A stretch of 46,853 bases of DNA from the NCBI GenBank assembly GCA_013813875.1, contig JACCQZ010000337.1, positions 1 to 46,853 on the forward strand, read 5' to 3'. Below are positions 1 through 7,771 of the stretch, piece after piece. Position numbers and translations under genes: made by a program. The notes under the pieces are model-generated. The model made no database searches and was not told where the DNA came from. It worked only from the letters and a program-made list of their open reading frames with translations. Each line of letters opens with the position of its first letter. Within the stretch, counting starts at the first letter, position 1. Source of the DNA: Gemmatimonadales bacterium (GTDB lineage: Bacteria; Gemmatimonadota; Gemmatimonadetes; Gemmatimonadales; GWC2-71-9).

Positions 1-90
1 GACGAGGACATCCGATTCCGGAATGGGTTCGCGACGCCGGTGAGTGAAGGGGATGAGGTGACCGTCGTCGCGGCGATTGCAGGGGGCTGA
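1..90 (+). CDS. moaD: MoaD/ThiS-family sulfur carrier (C-terminal end only)
   Basis: The window opens inside a reading frame whose last 29 residues end in VVAAIAGG before a TGA. A C-terminal Gly-Gly preceded by a short beta-strand and an EGDEV-type turn is the hallmark of ubiquitin-like sulfur carriers. In MoaD the terminal glycine is adenylated and thiocarboxylated to donate sulfur for molybdopterin synthesis. ThiS ends similarly, so MoaD is preferred but not proven. The start lies outside the window. Its stop is 9 bases from the stop of the convergent phospholipase gene. Confidence 0.7.
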   Translation, partial: DEDIRFRNGFATPVSEGDEVTVVAAIAGG

Positions 91-98
91 GCGGAGCG

Positions 99-1394
99 TC
101 AGAACTGCTCGATCAACGACTTGGCCAACGCCTCGAGGCCGCGCTGCCACACCGGCCGTTTGCGCCACTCCTCGAGCTTGATCTCTTGCGACCGCTGCAG
201 GTCGGCCTCGACGCCCTCGACGATGGAGGCGGCGAAGGCCGGATCGGAAATGCCGAGGATGTTCTCCTCGTTGATCTCCATGCTGCGCTCGTCGAGGTTG
301 GCGGAGCCGACGATTGACCAGACGTCGTCCACCACGACGGTCTTGGCGTGCATCATCGCCGGGCTGTACTCGAAGATCCGAACCCCGGCCCGCAACAGCT
401 CGTCGTAGAAGCTGCGGCCGGCGAGCTGTACCGGGACCGCGTCGTTTTGGTTGCCCGGCACCAGCACCCGAACGTCCACGCCGGCTCGGGCCCGCTCGAT
501 GACGGCGCTTCTCAGGTGAGCGTCGGGTATGAAGTACGAGTTGCAGATCCACAGCCGCCGCCGGGCGTTGCTGAAGCTGAGCCAGAAGAGCAGCCGGATA
601 GGCTGCTGGGCATCCGAGGGTGAGCTGACGACCGAGACCCCACAGATTCCCGCAGCCGGCGCCAGCGCCCGATAAAACCTTGGGCCCGCGATCACCTCCC
701 CCGTGGTGTAGACCCAGGAGTTGGCGAAAGCCGATTGGATGCCGTTCACCAGCGGCCCGGTTACCCGGGTCATGCTGTCGCGCCACTCGTGCGGGTTGCT
801 GACATTGCCTTTCCACTTCTTGGAGATCGCCGCCCCCCCGGTAAACCCAACCTGACCATCTATTACCAGGGCTCGGCGGTGGGTGCGCCGGTAGATCCGC
901 ACCAGATTCAGCAGCTTGAAGGGCCGAAACTTCTCTACCCGCACTCCCGCCTCACGCAGCTCCCGGCAATGACTCCGCTTGAGATTGAGCGAGCCGAAGG
1001 CATCCACCAGGAGCCGCACCTCGACGCCGGCGCGCGCCCGCTCCATGAACGCGTCCATGAACTGGCGGCCGATCTCATCCGGCTCGAAAATGTAGATGTC
1101 AAAGTTGACGGTGTCGCGCGCGCCCCGGATCGCCTTCAGCATCGCCGGGTAGAAGCCGTCCCCGTTCTGGAGCAGAGTGGCTTCGCCGCCGCGCAGCAAG
1201 GGGACGTTCACGAACGCCGCCGCCGAGGCCATGAATTCTTCCGAGCCCACCGGAGCATCAAAACCGCCGGAGTACTGCTTCTCGCGCCAGTCCGGGAAGA
1301 AAAGGGCGACGATCACCGAGACCAGTGAGATCGCTCCAATCAGGAGCAGGATCCACCCCCACCAGGGAAGGTCGAAACCGAGTGCATCACTCAC
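99..1394 (-). CDS. Cardiolipin synthase-like phospholipase D family protein
   Basis: A 431-residue protein with one N-terminal membrane segment (about 12-35) and two phospholipase D domains. The second HKD motif is canonical: H349-A-K, then D, then GSANLDERSM. The first reads H173-R-R175 with D180 and FTGG, so the usual lysine is arginine. This architecture fits membrane-bound cardiolipin synthases, which transfer phosphatidyl groups between phospholipids; another PLD-type lipid hydrolase is possible. The GTG start at 1394 overlaps the upstream gene's stop as GTGA, implying translational coupling. The frame stays open far upstream, but that part is a shadow of the upstream gene. Confidence 0.85.
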   Translation of the reverse strand: MSDALGFDLPWWGWILLLIGAISLVSVIVALFFPDWREKQYSGGFDAPVGSEEFMASAAAFVNVPLLRGGEATLLQNGDGFYPAMLKAIRGARDTVNFDIYIFEPDEIGRQFMDAFMERARAGVEVRLLVDAFGSLNLKRSHCRELREAGVRVEKFRPFKLLNLVRIYRRTHRRALVIDGQVGFTGGAAISKKWKGNVSNPHEWRDSMTRVTGPLVNGIQSAFANSWVYTTGEVIAGPRFYRALAPAAGICGVSVVSSPSDAQQPIRLLFWLSFSNARRRLWICNSYFIPDAHLRSAVIERARAGVDVRVLVPGNQNDAVPVQLAGRSFYDELLRAGVRIFEYSPAMMHAKTVVVDDVWSIVGSANLDERSMEINEENILGISDPAFAASIVEGVEADLQRSQEIKLEEWRKRPVWQRGLEALAKSLIEQF

Positions 1395-2383
1395 GACGTC
1401 GCTGCCGGTAGGGGATGGAAGTCTATGCGCGCCAGGAGGGGGTGGTGATCGGAGCCGAAGACGTTCGGGCCTCGGTCGAGTGGATTCTCGTCCAGGCGCT
1501 GGACCTTCGCGGCGGCGACCGCACCGTTGCGATCTCGTACCAGGAGGTAGTCGAGAACCAGCCGCGGCAGCGAGTGGAAGGTGTGCCGCCAGGATGGAAG
1601 GCCGGGAGGGACACCAAAGGTAAAGCCGGCGTCGGCGAGCAGCCGCCAAGCCCGCTCCCGACGGCCACGACCCAGGTTGAGATCGGCACCCAGCACCACC
1701 AGGTCGTCCTCCAGGGCGGCGAGAAGATGCTCCGTCTGATGGGCCCGTCCCGAGGCACCCAGCCACCGGTGACCCGGGGGACCTCGAGGGTCGAGGTGGG
1801 CGCTGACCAGGCGCAGCCGGCGCCCGGACACGGTTACCGTCGCGCTGACCGCGACACGGCGTTGGAGTACCAGGGGGAGCTCCAGCGCCTGCGGGTCTTC
1901 CAGCGGGAGGTTGGAGAGAATCGCGTTGCCACGGTCGGTCCGCGCGCCGCCGTTCCGCATCGAGGGCGCATAGCGGAGGTTGAGTCCCAGCTCGCGGGCA
2001 ACCTCGGCCACGTCCTCCCTGGTGCGCTCCCGCCTGCCCAGCTCCCTCGGTACCGATCCATTGGAGCGCTCGGGCACCGAGTCGTCCGAACGATACGCCT
2101 CCTGCAGTAGAATCACGAGCGGGAGATCTCGACCCGCGCTGAGCGGTGCGAACACGCCGGCACGCAGGCTCTCCATCACCCGCAGCACCTCCCCACGGCC
2201 AACCCACACATTCCAACTGAGGACCAGCAGGCTTCCCGACGCAGCCCGAGCGGCCGCGGAAGGGTCACCTGTCGGGACCGCGTCCAGCACCAATGGCGCG
2301 CCGACGTTGGCCCGCCAGCTCTGCAGGCGAACCTCGCTCGGCGCGCCGCCATGTACCAGGGTGAACTCGGCTGCTCGGCTCAC
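1391..2383 (-). CDS. Endonuclease/exonuclease/phosphatase family protein
   Basis: A 330-residue protein whose residues 50-325 carry the ordered motifs of the EEP (DNase I-like) fold: LSWNVW with Asn58, LLQE with Glu95, RGNAILS, SAHLD, LGADLN, LDYLL and GSDHHPL near 310-316. These contain the metal and phosphate ligands of Mg-dependent phosphodiesterases. Family members cleave DNA, sphingomyelin, inositol phosphates or other phosphodiesters, and sequence alone does not decide the substrate. There is no clear signal peptide; the first 45 residues are poorly typed. It sits between a BON-domain gene (12 bases upstream) and the PLD-family gene (4-base overlap), so a role in lipid or envelope metabolism is reasonable. 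The start is GTG. Confidence 0.85.
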   Translation of the reverse strand: MSRAAEFTLVHGGAPSEVRLQSWRANVGAPLVLDAVPTGDPSAAARAASGSLLVLSWNVWVGRGEVLRVMESLRAGVFAPLSAGRDLPLVILLQEAYRSDDSVPERSNGSVPRELGRRERTREDVAEVARELGLNLRYAPSMRNGGARTDRGNAILSNLPLEDPQALELPLVLQRRVAVSATVTVSGRRLRLVSAHLDPRGPPGHRWLGASGRAHQTEHLLAALEDDLVVLGADLNLGRGRRERAWRLLADAGFTFGVPPGLPSWRHTFHSLPRLVLDYLLVRDRNGAVAAAKVQRLDENPLDRGPNVFGSDHHPLLARIDFHPLPAATS

Positions 2384-2395
2384 CCCCGGCCGGGG

Positions 2396-2788
2396 CTAGC
2401 GATCGCTTAGTCGGAGGTGATTGTGCACCAGACTCACTCCCGGGATTGCCTCCAGGAGATCCTCGGCCAGCCACCTCGCGTCCCGCTCGGCCACCGTACC
2501 CGCCAGGGTCACCTCGCCGCCTTCCACCTGCACCTCGATGTCGCTGGCGTCGAGGTCCGGACGCTCGGCGAGCCGCCGGCGGATCACCTCGCGAATCCGG
2601 GCGTCGTCGCTTGCTCCGGCGGATTGCGGATCGGTGCCGGGCAGTCGTCCGGTGGTCTGTTCCTGCTCCTTGGCCCGCTGACTCTCACCCCAGGTTTGCT
2701 CCCCCGGGTAGGAATAGCCTTCCTGCCCCCGAGCGCCCGAGTCGGCGCCGGTCGGGTGGCGTGCCCAGTCACCGTACGTGTTCGCCAT
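2396..2788 (-). CDS. BON domain-containing protein
   Basis: A 130-residue protein. The first 65 residues are hydrophilic and rich in Gly, Glu and Gln, without a signal peptide. Residues about 70-128 form a BON domain, seen in DIEVQVEGGEVTLAGTV followed by a helix and PGVSLVHNHL. BON domains bind membranes or phospholipids and occur in osmotic-shock proteins such as OsmY. The start at 2788 is chosen because a purine-rich GGTGAGGGGG precedes this ATG; an ATG 14 codons upstream lacks such a site. It is probably the first gene of an operon with the EEP and PLD-family genes. Confidence 0.8.
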   Translation of the reverse strand: MANTYGDWARHPTGADSGARGQEGYSYPGEQTWGESQRAKEQEQTTGRLPGTDPQSAGASDDARIREVIRRRLAERPDLDASDIEVQVEGGEVTLAGTVAERDARWLAEDLLEAIPGVSLVHNHLRLSDR

Positions 2789-2973
2789 GACTACCCCCTC
2801 ACCTTCAGTGCGTGGTTCCGTCCGTTGCACAAGATCTCGATTGCCGCGGGCAGGCTTCCGGGCGTGGGAGCGGGCCCTTGGCGGCGAAGGTAGAGGGGCA
2901 CCTCAGGAGCGGATGTGATTGCGGTCACCCATAAGTGTACTTTTCACCGTCCACCACCGGGAGATTTCCAGCA

Positions 2974-3531
2974 ATGAAGGCAAGTGACATCCGCCGCGGC
3001 CACGTGATCATGGTGGAAGGACAGCCGTGCCGGGTCATGGACTTCCAACATCGCACGCCGGGCAACCTGCGGGCGTTCGTGCAGGTCCGACTGCGCAATC
3101 TGACCAGCGGCAACACCTTCGATACCCGTCTCAGCGCCACTGAATTCGTGGAGGAGGCCCGGCTCGACACCAAGGACCTGCAGGTCCTCTACCGCGACGG
3201 CAACGGCGTTCATGTGATGGATGTCGAGAATTACGAGCAGTACAGCCTCGACGACGAGACGGTGGGCGACCACGGCCAGTGGCTGGCCGCCGGCACGTCG
3301 TTCCAGGCCGAGTACCTCGACGGCCGGCCCATCGCGATCCAGCTCCCGGCGGTAGCCGAGCTCGAGGTGGTGGAGACCTCGCCGGTCATGAAGACCGCCA
3401 CCAAGACCGCCAGCAGCAAGCCGGCCAAGCTGAGCAACGGAGTGACCATCCAGGTTCCCGAGTTCATCAGCGAGGGCGAGCGGGTACGGGTAAACCCGCG
3501 CGAAGGCGTGTATCTGGAACGGGCCAAGTAG
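2974..3531 (+). CDS. efp: Elongation factor P (EF-P family)
   Basis: A 185-residue protein, the normal EF-P length, with the three-domain pattern: KOW-like domain I (1-65), an OB domain containing VMDVENYEQYSLDDE, and a C-terminal OB domain ending VRVNPREGVYLERAK. EF-P binds between the ribosomal P and E sites and relieves stalling at consecutive prolines. The domain I loop, where E. coli has PGKGQAF with modified Lys34, reads HRTPGNLRAF here, so the tip residue is Asn31. No modification-enzyme gene is nearby. The ATG at 2974 follows a GGGAG; an upstream in-frame ATG would add 13 residues not expected in the family. A YeiP-like or separate EF-P subfamily remains possible. Confidence 0.92.
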   Translation: MKASDIRRGHVIMVEGQPCRVMDFQHRTPGNLRAFVQVRLRNLTSGNTFDTRLSATEFVEEARLDTKDLQVLYRDGNGVHVMDVENYEQYSLDDETVGDHGQWLAAGTSFQAEYLDGRPIAIQLPAVAELEVVETSPVMKTATKTASSKPAKLSNGVTIQVPEFISEGERVRVNPREGVYLERAK

Positions 3532-3594
3532 GTTGCTCTCGCTTCCTTCCCCGCGATCTGATTTGCACCTAGCCGCAGGAGATGGCATATAAAC

Positions 3595-3759
3595 GTGATC
3601 GAAACCCATGCCCCTGGCACCTTCTGTTGGGCCGATCTGGGCACCACCGACGCGGCCGCAGCAAAGCGATTCTACACTGGGCTGTTCGGCTGGAGCTTTG
3701 AGGACATGCCGATGGGGCCGGATGCGGCCTTTGCCATCATCAAGCTGGTTCGCGGTTGA
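3595..3759 (+). pseudogene. Truncated VOC/glyoxalase-family gene fragment
   Basis: A 54-codon frame starting with GTG encodes [15 protein letters not shown] followed by [15 protein letters not shown]. This is the N-terminal beta-alpha unit of VOC (glyoxalase/bleomycin-resistance) proteins of the GTFCW type, normally about 120-260 residues. The frame ends in TGA right after [10 protein letters not shown], where the family would continue. The region beyond is the nitroreductase in another frame, so the rest of the VOC protein is gone. An AGGAG lies about 13 bases upstream of the GTG. It may be the relic of a deletion that joined two loci; whether a short peptide is still made is unknown. Confidence 0.65.
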
Positions 3760-3761
3760 GC

Positions 3762-4331
3762 GTGGACGCCATTGACGCCATCCAGCGGCGGACCTCGGTC
3801 CGCCGTTTCAGCCGGGACCCTGTTCCCCGAGAGACCATCGAGCGCCTGTTGGACGCCGCCGTGCGGGCCCCCAATCACAAGCTGACCCAACCCTGGCGCT
3901 TTGCCGTCCTCACCGGTGGGGCAACGGCTCGCTTGGCGGACATCAGGGCCCGGCACCGGCTCAAGCGGTTCAGCGATCCCGGGTCGGCCGAGGCGTCGAG
4001 CGGGGCTGAGAAGGTCCGGAGGGAAGCGCTGGAGACCCCGGCGTTCGTAATCGTCATCTGCGCCGTCAGCCCCGATGAGATCACCCGGGAGGAGGACTAC
4101 GGATCGGCGATGATGGCGATCGAGAACCTGATCATCGCCGCCGAGTCCCTGGGGTTGGGGACTTACCTGAGAACAGGGGGTATCATGCGGGACCCTGCCC
4201 TGGCCGACCTGGTGGGGCTGAGCGAGGGCTTCCGGGTCATCGGGGTGGTGTCACTGGGATACCCTGCCGAGGCCGAGGTCCCGCGCCGGCGCAAAGCCGC
4301 CGGAGAGTTGACGCGATGGATTGAAGACTAA
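3762..4331 (+). CDS. Nitroreductase family protein
   Basis: A 189-residue FMN-dependent nitroreductase-fold protein. It opens with the typical AIQRRTSVRRF FMN phosphate-binding segment, followed by AAVRAPNHKLTQPWRF (residues about 33-48) and a central helix AMMAIENLIIAAESLGLGTYL. These enzymes reduce nitro groups, quinones or other acceptors with NAD(P)H as homodimers; the physiological substrate is unknown. A GTG start at 3762 is used. A TTG at 3756 overlapping the preceding stop as TTGA would add two residues. It lies directly after the VOC fragment and may use that gene's transcription signals. Confidence 0.88.
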   Translation: MDAIDAIQRRTSVRRFSRDPVPRETIERLLDAAVRAPNHKLTQPWRFAVLTGGATARLADIRARHRLKRFSDPGSAEASSGAEKVRREALETPAFVIVICAVSPDEITREEDYGSAMMAIENLIIAAESLGLGTYLRTGGIMRDPALADLVGLSEGFRVIGVVSLGYPAEAEVPRRRKAAGELTRWIED

Positions 4332-4418
4332 CCCGGGCGTTACGGACTCATGGTTTCGGGCTTAGACTTCACCGACGGGTGTATTCGCGCCCGGTCCACC
4401 TACGCAAGGGAGCCCAAC

Positions 4419-5198
4419 GTGCAACCCAGTCGCGCTATCCCACTGTTGATCGGCGCTCTGCTACTCGGGCGGCTCGGCGTATCAGGTGCTCAGGAGCCCG
4501 CACCACCCCCGGTCGCGCCCCCCAGCGGAGAGTCGGGCCAGGTAGTGCCGGCCGAGCCGGCTCCCGCCGCGCAGCGACGCGAAGCCGCCCCTCCGGGCAG
4601 CTCGATCGGAGCGGCGCTCGGCTTCATTGACGTCCTGCCGCTCCGCGGCCGCGATCGCATCCAGCCTGAGCTGGAGGCGGCCAGGTACGCCATCCGAGAG
4701 GCCCAGGCCGACGAGAGGCAAGCCACCGAGCTTCGGGGACAGACTAAGGCGATGATCGAGGTGAGGAAGCGGGAGATCTCGACCATTGACGCGCGAAAGA
4801 AGCTGGCCGAAAAGAACAAGCAGGAGGCGGAGCAGGTGGCCTTCGAGGCGGAGAAGAAGGTGGTCGAGACTCAGAAGACGTTTCTGGAGCGTCGCGAGGC
4901 GCTCCACCGCGCCGAGCTCGACGCGGCCAAGGCCGGCAAGAAGCTGGCTGAGTCCACCGTGCGCGCATTGGAGCTGGAGATGGAGCTCTCCAACCGGCGC
5001 TCGGTGCGGAGCAGGGCGCCCGGCAATGCCTCAGTCACCTTGCGCCAGGACAACGTCATCCGCGAAATGGAGCGCCGGGTTCTCGAGGCCCAGCGCTCGC
5101 AGGCCGATGCCGCCAAGGATCTCGCGGGCAAAGACCAGGACATCGCTCGACGCCGGATGGAGCTTTTCCGGGCGCAGCTTGCGGCCTCGGGCCGCTAG
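4419..5198 (+). CDS. Secreted coiled-coil protein of unknown function
   Basis: A 259-residue protein I do not recognise. The start is the GTG at 4419, preceded by AAGGGAG at good spacing; an upstream in-frame ATG lacks a site. Residues 1-24 form a signal peptide ending in VSGAQ. A Pro/Ala/Gln-rich linker follows to about residue 65, then a long charged helical region (about 80-255) dominated by Ala, Glu, Lys, Arg and Gln, which should form a coiled coil. It is probably periplasmic or outer-membrane associated. A periplasmic scaffold or adaptor is possible, but nothing in the sequence shows a specific activity. Confidence 0.7.
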   Translation: MQPSRAIPLLIGALLLGRLGVSGAQEPAPPPVAPPSGESGQVVPAEPAPAAQRREAAPPGSSIGAALGFIDVLPLRGRDRIQPELEAARYAIREAQADERQATELRGQTKAMIEVRKREISTIDARKKLAEKNKQEAEQVAFEAEKKVVETQKTFLERREALHRAELDAAKAGKKLAESTVRALELEMELSNRRSVRSRAPGNASVTLRQDNVIREMERRVLEAQRSQADAAKDLAGKDQDIARRRMELFRAQLAASGR

Positions 5199-5227
5199 GC
5201 CAGGGCAGTCGCCACGCTCGGACGCCG

Positions 5228-5956
5228 CTATCGTTGCACGCCCAGCAGCTCGCGAAAGCTCCGAGCGTCGCGCACGGCATGGCCGTGCATGTCATTGTTG
5301 AAGTAGACGTATACCGTTTTGCCGGCCCGCTCGAGCCCGCGGACCCGGCCGGACCAGGTGTGGAGCTGGTTGGGGCTGAACCCGCCACCCGGGAGCTCAC
5401 CGGTGTGCATCCGCAGGTAGGCGAATTCCCCGGTGGTGACGAGATCCGGCTGCACCGCGCCACCCACCGGGATGCACAGCGCCACGCCGCGCCGTCCCAA
5501 TCGGTCGTACACCGTAGAGGTGTGCCAGCTGGGGTGGCGGAACTCGATCACCCAGCTCTGCTGGGCTGGCAGGATGGAGAGAAACTCCTCCAGCCGGGGA
5601 AGATCCGCCTGAAAGGTGGGGGGAAGCTGAAAGAGCAGCGGGCCGAGCTTGGCCCCGAGTCCGGCCGCGTGCTCGAGGAGCAGGGCGAGGGGCTCGGCGC
5701 AGTCGCGAAGCCGCCTCACGTGGGTGATGTAGCGGCTACCTTTGACGGCAAAGCGGAAATCCGCGGGGGTAGCCTCCTGCCAGCGAATGAAGGCAGCTTT
5801 TTCGGGAAGACGGTAAAACGGATTGTTGATCTCGACGGTACGGTACCGGCCGGCATACCACGCCAGCTCGTCGGCTTGGCGCAGGCCTGGAGGATAGAAC
5901 CCGCCCTTCCGCCAGTGCGGGTAGACGTACCCCGACGTGCCGATCCAGGTAGACAC
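5228..5956 (-). CDS. DUF72 family protein (YecE-like)
   Basis: A 242-residue protein with DUF72 hallmarks: an N-terminal WIGTSGYVYPHWRKG, then FYPPGL, VEINNPFYRLP at about 42-52, FRFAVKGSRYITH, a WVIEFRHPSW segment, and VYVYFNNDMHGHAVRDA near the C-terminus. The family adopts a TIM-barrel-like fold and its function is not established. The start is GTG at 5956 with no obvious ribosome binding site. It is convergent with the coiled-coil gene. Confidence 0.88.
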   Translation of the reverse strand: MSTWIGTSGYVYPHWRKGGFYPPGLRQADELAWYAGRYRTVEINNPFYRLPEKAAFIRWQEATPADFRFAVKGSRYITHVRRLRDCAEPLALLLEHAAGLGAKLGPLLFQLPPTFQADLPRLEEFLSILPAQQSWVIEFRHPSWHTSTVYDRLGRRGVALCIPVGGAVQPDLVTTGEFAYLRMHTGELPGGGFSPNQLHTWSGRVRGLERAGKTVYVYFNNDMHGHAVRDARSFRELLGVQR

Positions 5957-6105
5957 GATCTACGCAGGTTGCGTCATACCCGGTTCTGTGGTGTGGGTCA
6001 CTGCACCATAGACCGGGATGTGCAAGTGTGTGGGCTCCATGCCGACGACCTCTCCTCCCTGGAGGGGATGCGGTCGCCATGACCAGTATTTTGGAGGGAC
6101 ATCCA

Positions 6106-6348
6106 ATGAGAAGCATACTTGCAGCCGCCGTTCTTCTGGCAGGTGTCAGCGCGTGTGAAACCCGCGCCGGCGATGAAAACGAATCAGCCACGGTTGACGC
6201 GGCAGATACGATCGTCACCCCGCGGACCACTCAGGATACGACCATCGTTACCCGCGACACCAGCGTTGAAGTAGACACGATCCGCAAGGAAGGCGAAGTT
6301 CGCAGGGGCAGCGACACGGCGGCCGACCGCGACACCACCAGTCGTTGA
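6106..6348 (+). CDS. Small Thr/Asp-rich lipoprotein
   Basis: An 80-residue protein with a 17-residue signal sequence ending in a lipobox-like VSAC (Cys18). The rest is low-complexity, with many Thr, Asp and Arg and no predicted fold. A strong GGAGG lies 8 bases before the ATG. The annotated start excludes 26 upstream in-frame codons with no signal of their own. The stop overlaps the next gene's possible TTG start. Function unknown; similar small acidic lipoproteins occur at 18382-18633. Confidence 0.7.
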   Translation: MRSILAAAVLLAGVSACETRAGDENESATVDAADTIVTPRTTQDTTIVTRDTSVEVDTIRKEGEVRRGSDTAADRDTTSR

Positions 6349-6362
6349 TCCCGCCATCGCTC

Positions 6363-7016
6363 GTGCCTGACCTGAAGCATCCAACGCGGTCGGAACAGCT
6401 CCTGCTTTTCGGCCGCAACTTCCTTAAACACCCGAAGATGCTGGGCTCGCTCATCCCGAGCTCACGCTTTCTGGTCAACCGCCTCCTCGGCCAGGTGGAC
6501 TGGAGCCGTGCCGGTGTGGTGGTGGAGTATGGACCCGGAGTTGGAACGTTTACCGCCGAGATCTTGCGGCGTTTGCGGCCCGATGCGACGCTCGTAGTCA
6601 TCGAAACCAACGGCGACTTTGTCCGTCACCTGCGGCATACCGTGCGCGACGACCGGCTGCACGTGGTCCATGGCTCCGCCGCCGGCACCAGCGAGGTACT
6701 GGCCGACAAAGGCCTGGCCCACGCGGACTACATAATCTCCGGTATCCCGTTCACGACTATTCCCTCGCCTATCCGCGAGGAGATTCTCCGGGCCACCCAC
6801 GCGGCGCTCCATCCCACCGGAGCGTTCCTGGTCTATCAGTTCACCCGCGCGGTGCTTCCCTATCTGCACCAGGTATTCACCCTGGTACACCAGGAGTTCG
6901 AGCCCCGGAACATCATGCCGGCCCGGCTGTTCTACTGCCGCCGGCATGGGGACCGGCGACGAGTGCCTCGGCCGCGCGCGCCGCAGAACGGCCACCGCGC
7001 GCGACCCAAGCGCTGA
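6363..7016 (+). CDS. SAM-dependent methyltransferase (phospholipid N-methyltransferase-like)
   Basis: A 217-residue class I methyltransferase. Motif I is VVEYGPGVGTFT (about residues 52-63), followed by VVIETN and a YIISGIPFTTIP motif IV region. The beginning (FGRNFLKHPKMLGSLIPSSRFL) and the C-terminal NIMPARLFYCRR are typical of PmtA-like phospholipid and rRNA-dimethyladenosine-like methyltransferases. The likely role is methylation of phosphatidylethanolamine or a related lipid, inferred from family resemblance. The last 20 residues are Arg/Pro-rich and probably disordered. The start is the GTG at 6363; a TTG at 6345 overlapping the lipoprotein stop is an alternative. Confidence 0.78.
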   Translation: MPDLKHPTRSEQLLLFGRNFLKHPKMLGSLIPSSRFLVNRLLGQVDWSRAGVVVEYGPGVGTFTAEILRRLRPDATLVVIETNGDFVRHLRHTVRDDRLHVVHGSAAGTSEVLADKGLAHADYIISGIPFTTIPSPIREEILRATHAALHPTGAFLVYQFTRAVLPYLHQVFTLVHQEFEPRNIMPARLFYCRRHGDRRRVPRPRAPQNGHRARPKR

Positions 7017-7025
7017 CAGCTAAGC

Positions 7026-7634
7026 TCACAGATTCTTGGCCGCCGAGGTTTCGGTGGCCCGAGGCTCGTTCTGGGCTTGCGAGCTCCACGCCTCTTCGAT
7101 CGTCCGCTCCACCTGGGGAAGTACGTCTTCCCGAACCGGCAGGCCGTCCTCCCTGAGATAGCGTATCACAGCCGCGGGGATGACGTTGTGCAGCCGCATT
7201 ACCGCCCGGGCGTAATCGGTGAAGTGCTGCTGCGCCAGGTCGGCCACCTCGGCATCGTCGAGCGTGAGGGCCGTGGTGTGAAGCATCACGTACCCGATGC
7301 TGGCCAGGCTGAACGCGGTGTAGTCGTCCCGCAAGTTCTTGGGCAGCCCCTCGGTGCGAACGAGGTCAATGATCCCGGCTGCCACTCCCGCCACCACCGA
7401 GCCCGCCCGCTTGACAGACTCCGCCACGCCGCCGGCGTGCCGCCGGTCGCTGAGGCCGCGGAGATCGGCGATATGGTGCTCGACCGTGCGATGGAGTGGT
7501 CGCAACTCGGCGAGCACATCGGGGTAGTCGCTGAGGTCGCTCAATTGACCGCGGATGGCGTTCTCGATGTGATCCTCCAGCGCCAGCATGTCGCTGATGT
7601 AGCTGTTGATCGCTTCGTTTTTGTCACGTCCCAC
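7026..7634 (-). CDS. Ferritin-like helical bundle protein (DUF892-like)
   Basis: A 202-residue, mostly helical protein. Helix 1 contains ISDMLALEDHIENAI and helix 2 LHRTVEHHIADLRGL, where acidic and His residues fall at ferritin-like spacing. A Gly/Ala-rich segment AGSVVAGVAAGI precedes two further helices with DDYTAFSLASIGYVMLHT and HFTDYARAVMRLHN. This resembles the four-helix arrangement of DUF892/YciE-type stress proteins; metal binding is not shown. The GTG start at 7634 follows an excellent GGAGG spaced 5-6 bases. The open frame upstream of it overlaps the divergent nfo control region and is rejected. Confidence 0.65.
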   Translation of the reverse strand: MGRDKNEAINSYISDMLALEDHIENAIRGQLSDLSDYPDVLAELRPLHRTVEHHIADLRGLSDRRHAGGVAESVKRAGSVVAGVAAGIIDLVRTEGLPKNLRDDYTAFSLASIGYVMLHTTALTLDDAEVADLAQQHFTDYARAVMRLHNVIPAAVIRYLREDGLPVREDVLPQVERTIEEAWSSQAQNEPRATETSAAKNL

Positions 7635-7771
7635 GATTTCCTCCGGTATATGACGGTTGATGACGAACTTCCCCGGTACCCCGGTCGGGCGCCAAGGCTC
7701 GAGTGCACTAGAATGCCGGACGCCGAGAGCCGCGTCTGTGGGCACCATCACCAGTGGGAAAGGGACAGCTC

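Noticed and set aside
1395-2216. N-terminal extension of the phospholipase D-family frame
   Set aside because: It overlaps the EEP hydrolase in another frame and is Arg/Pro/Gly-rich noise; the GTG at 1394 gives a sensible membrane segment.
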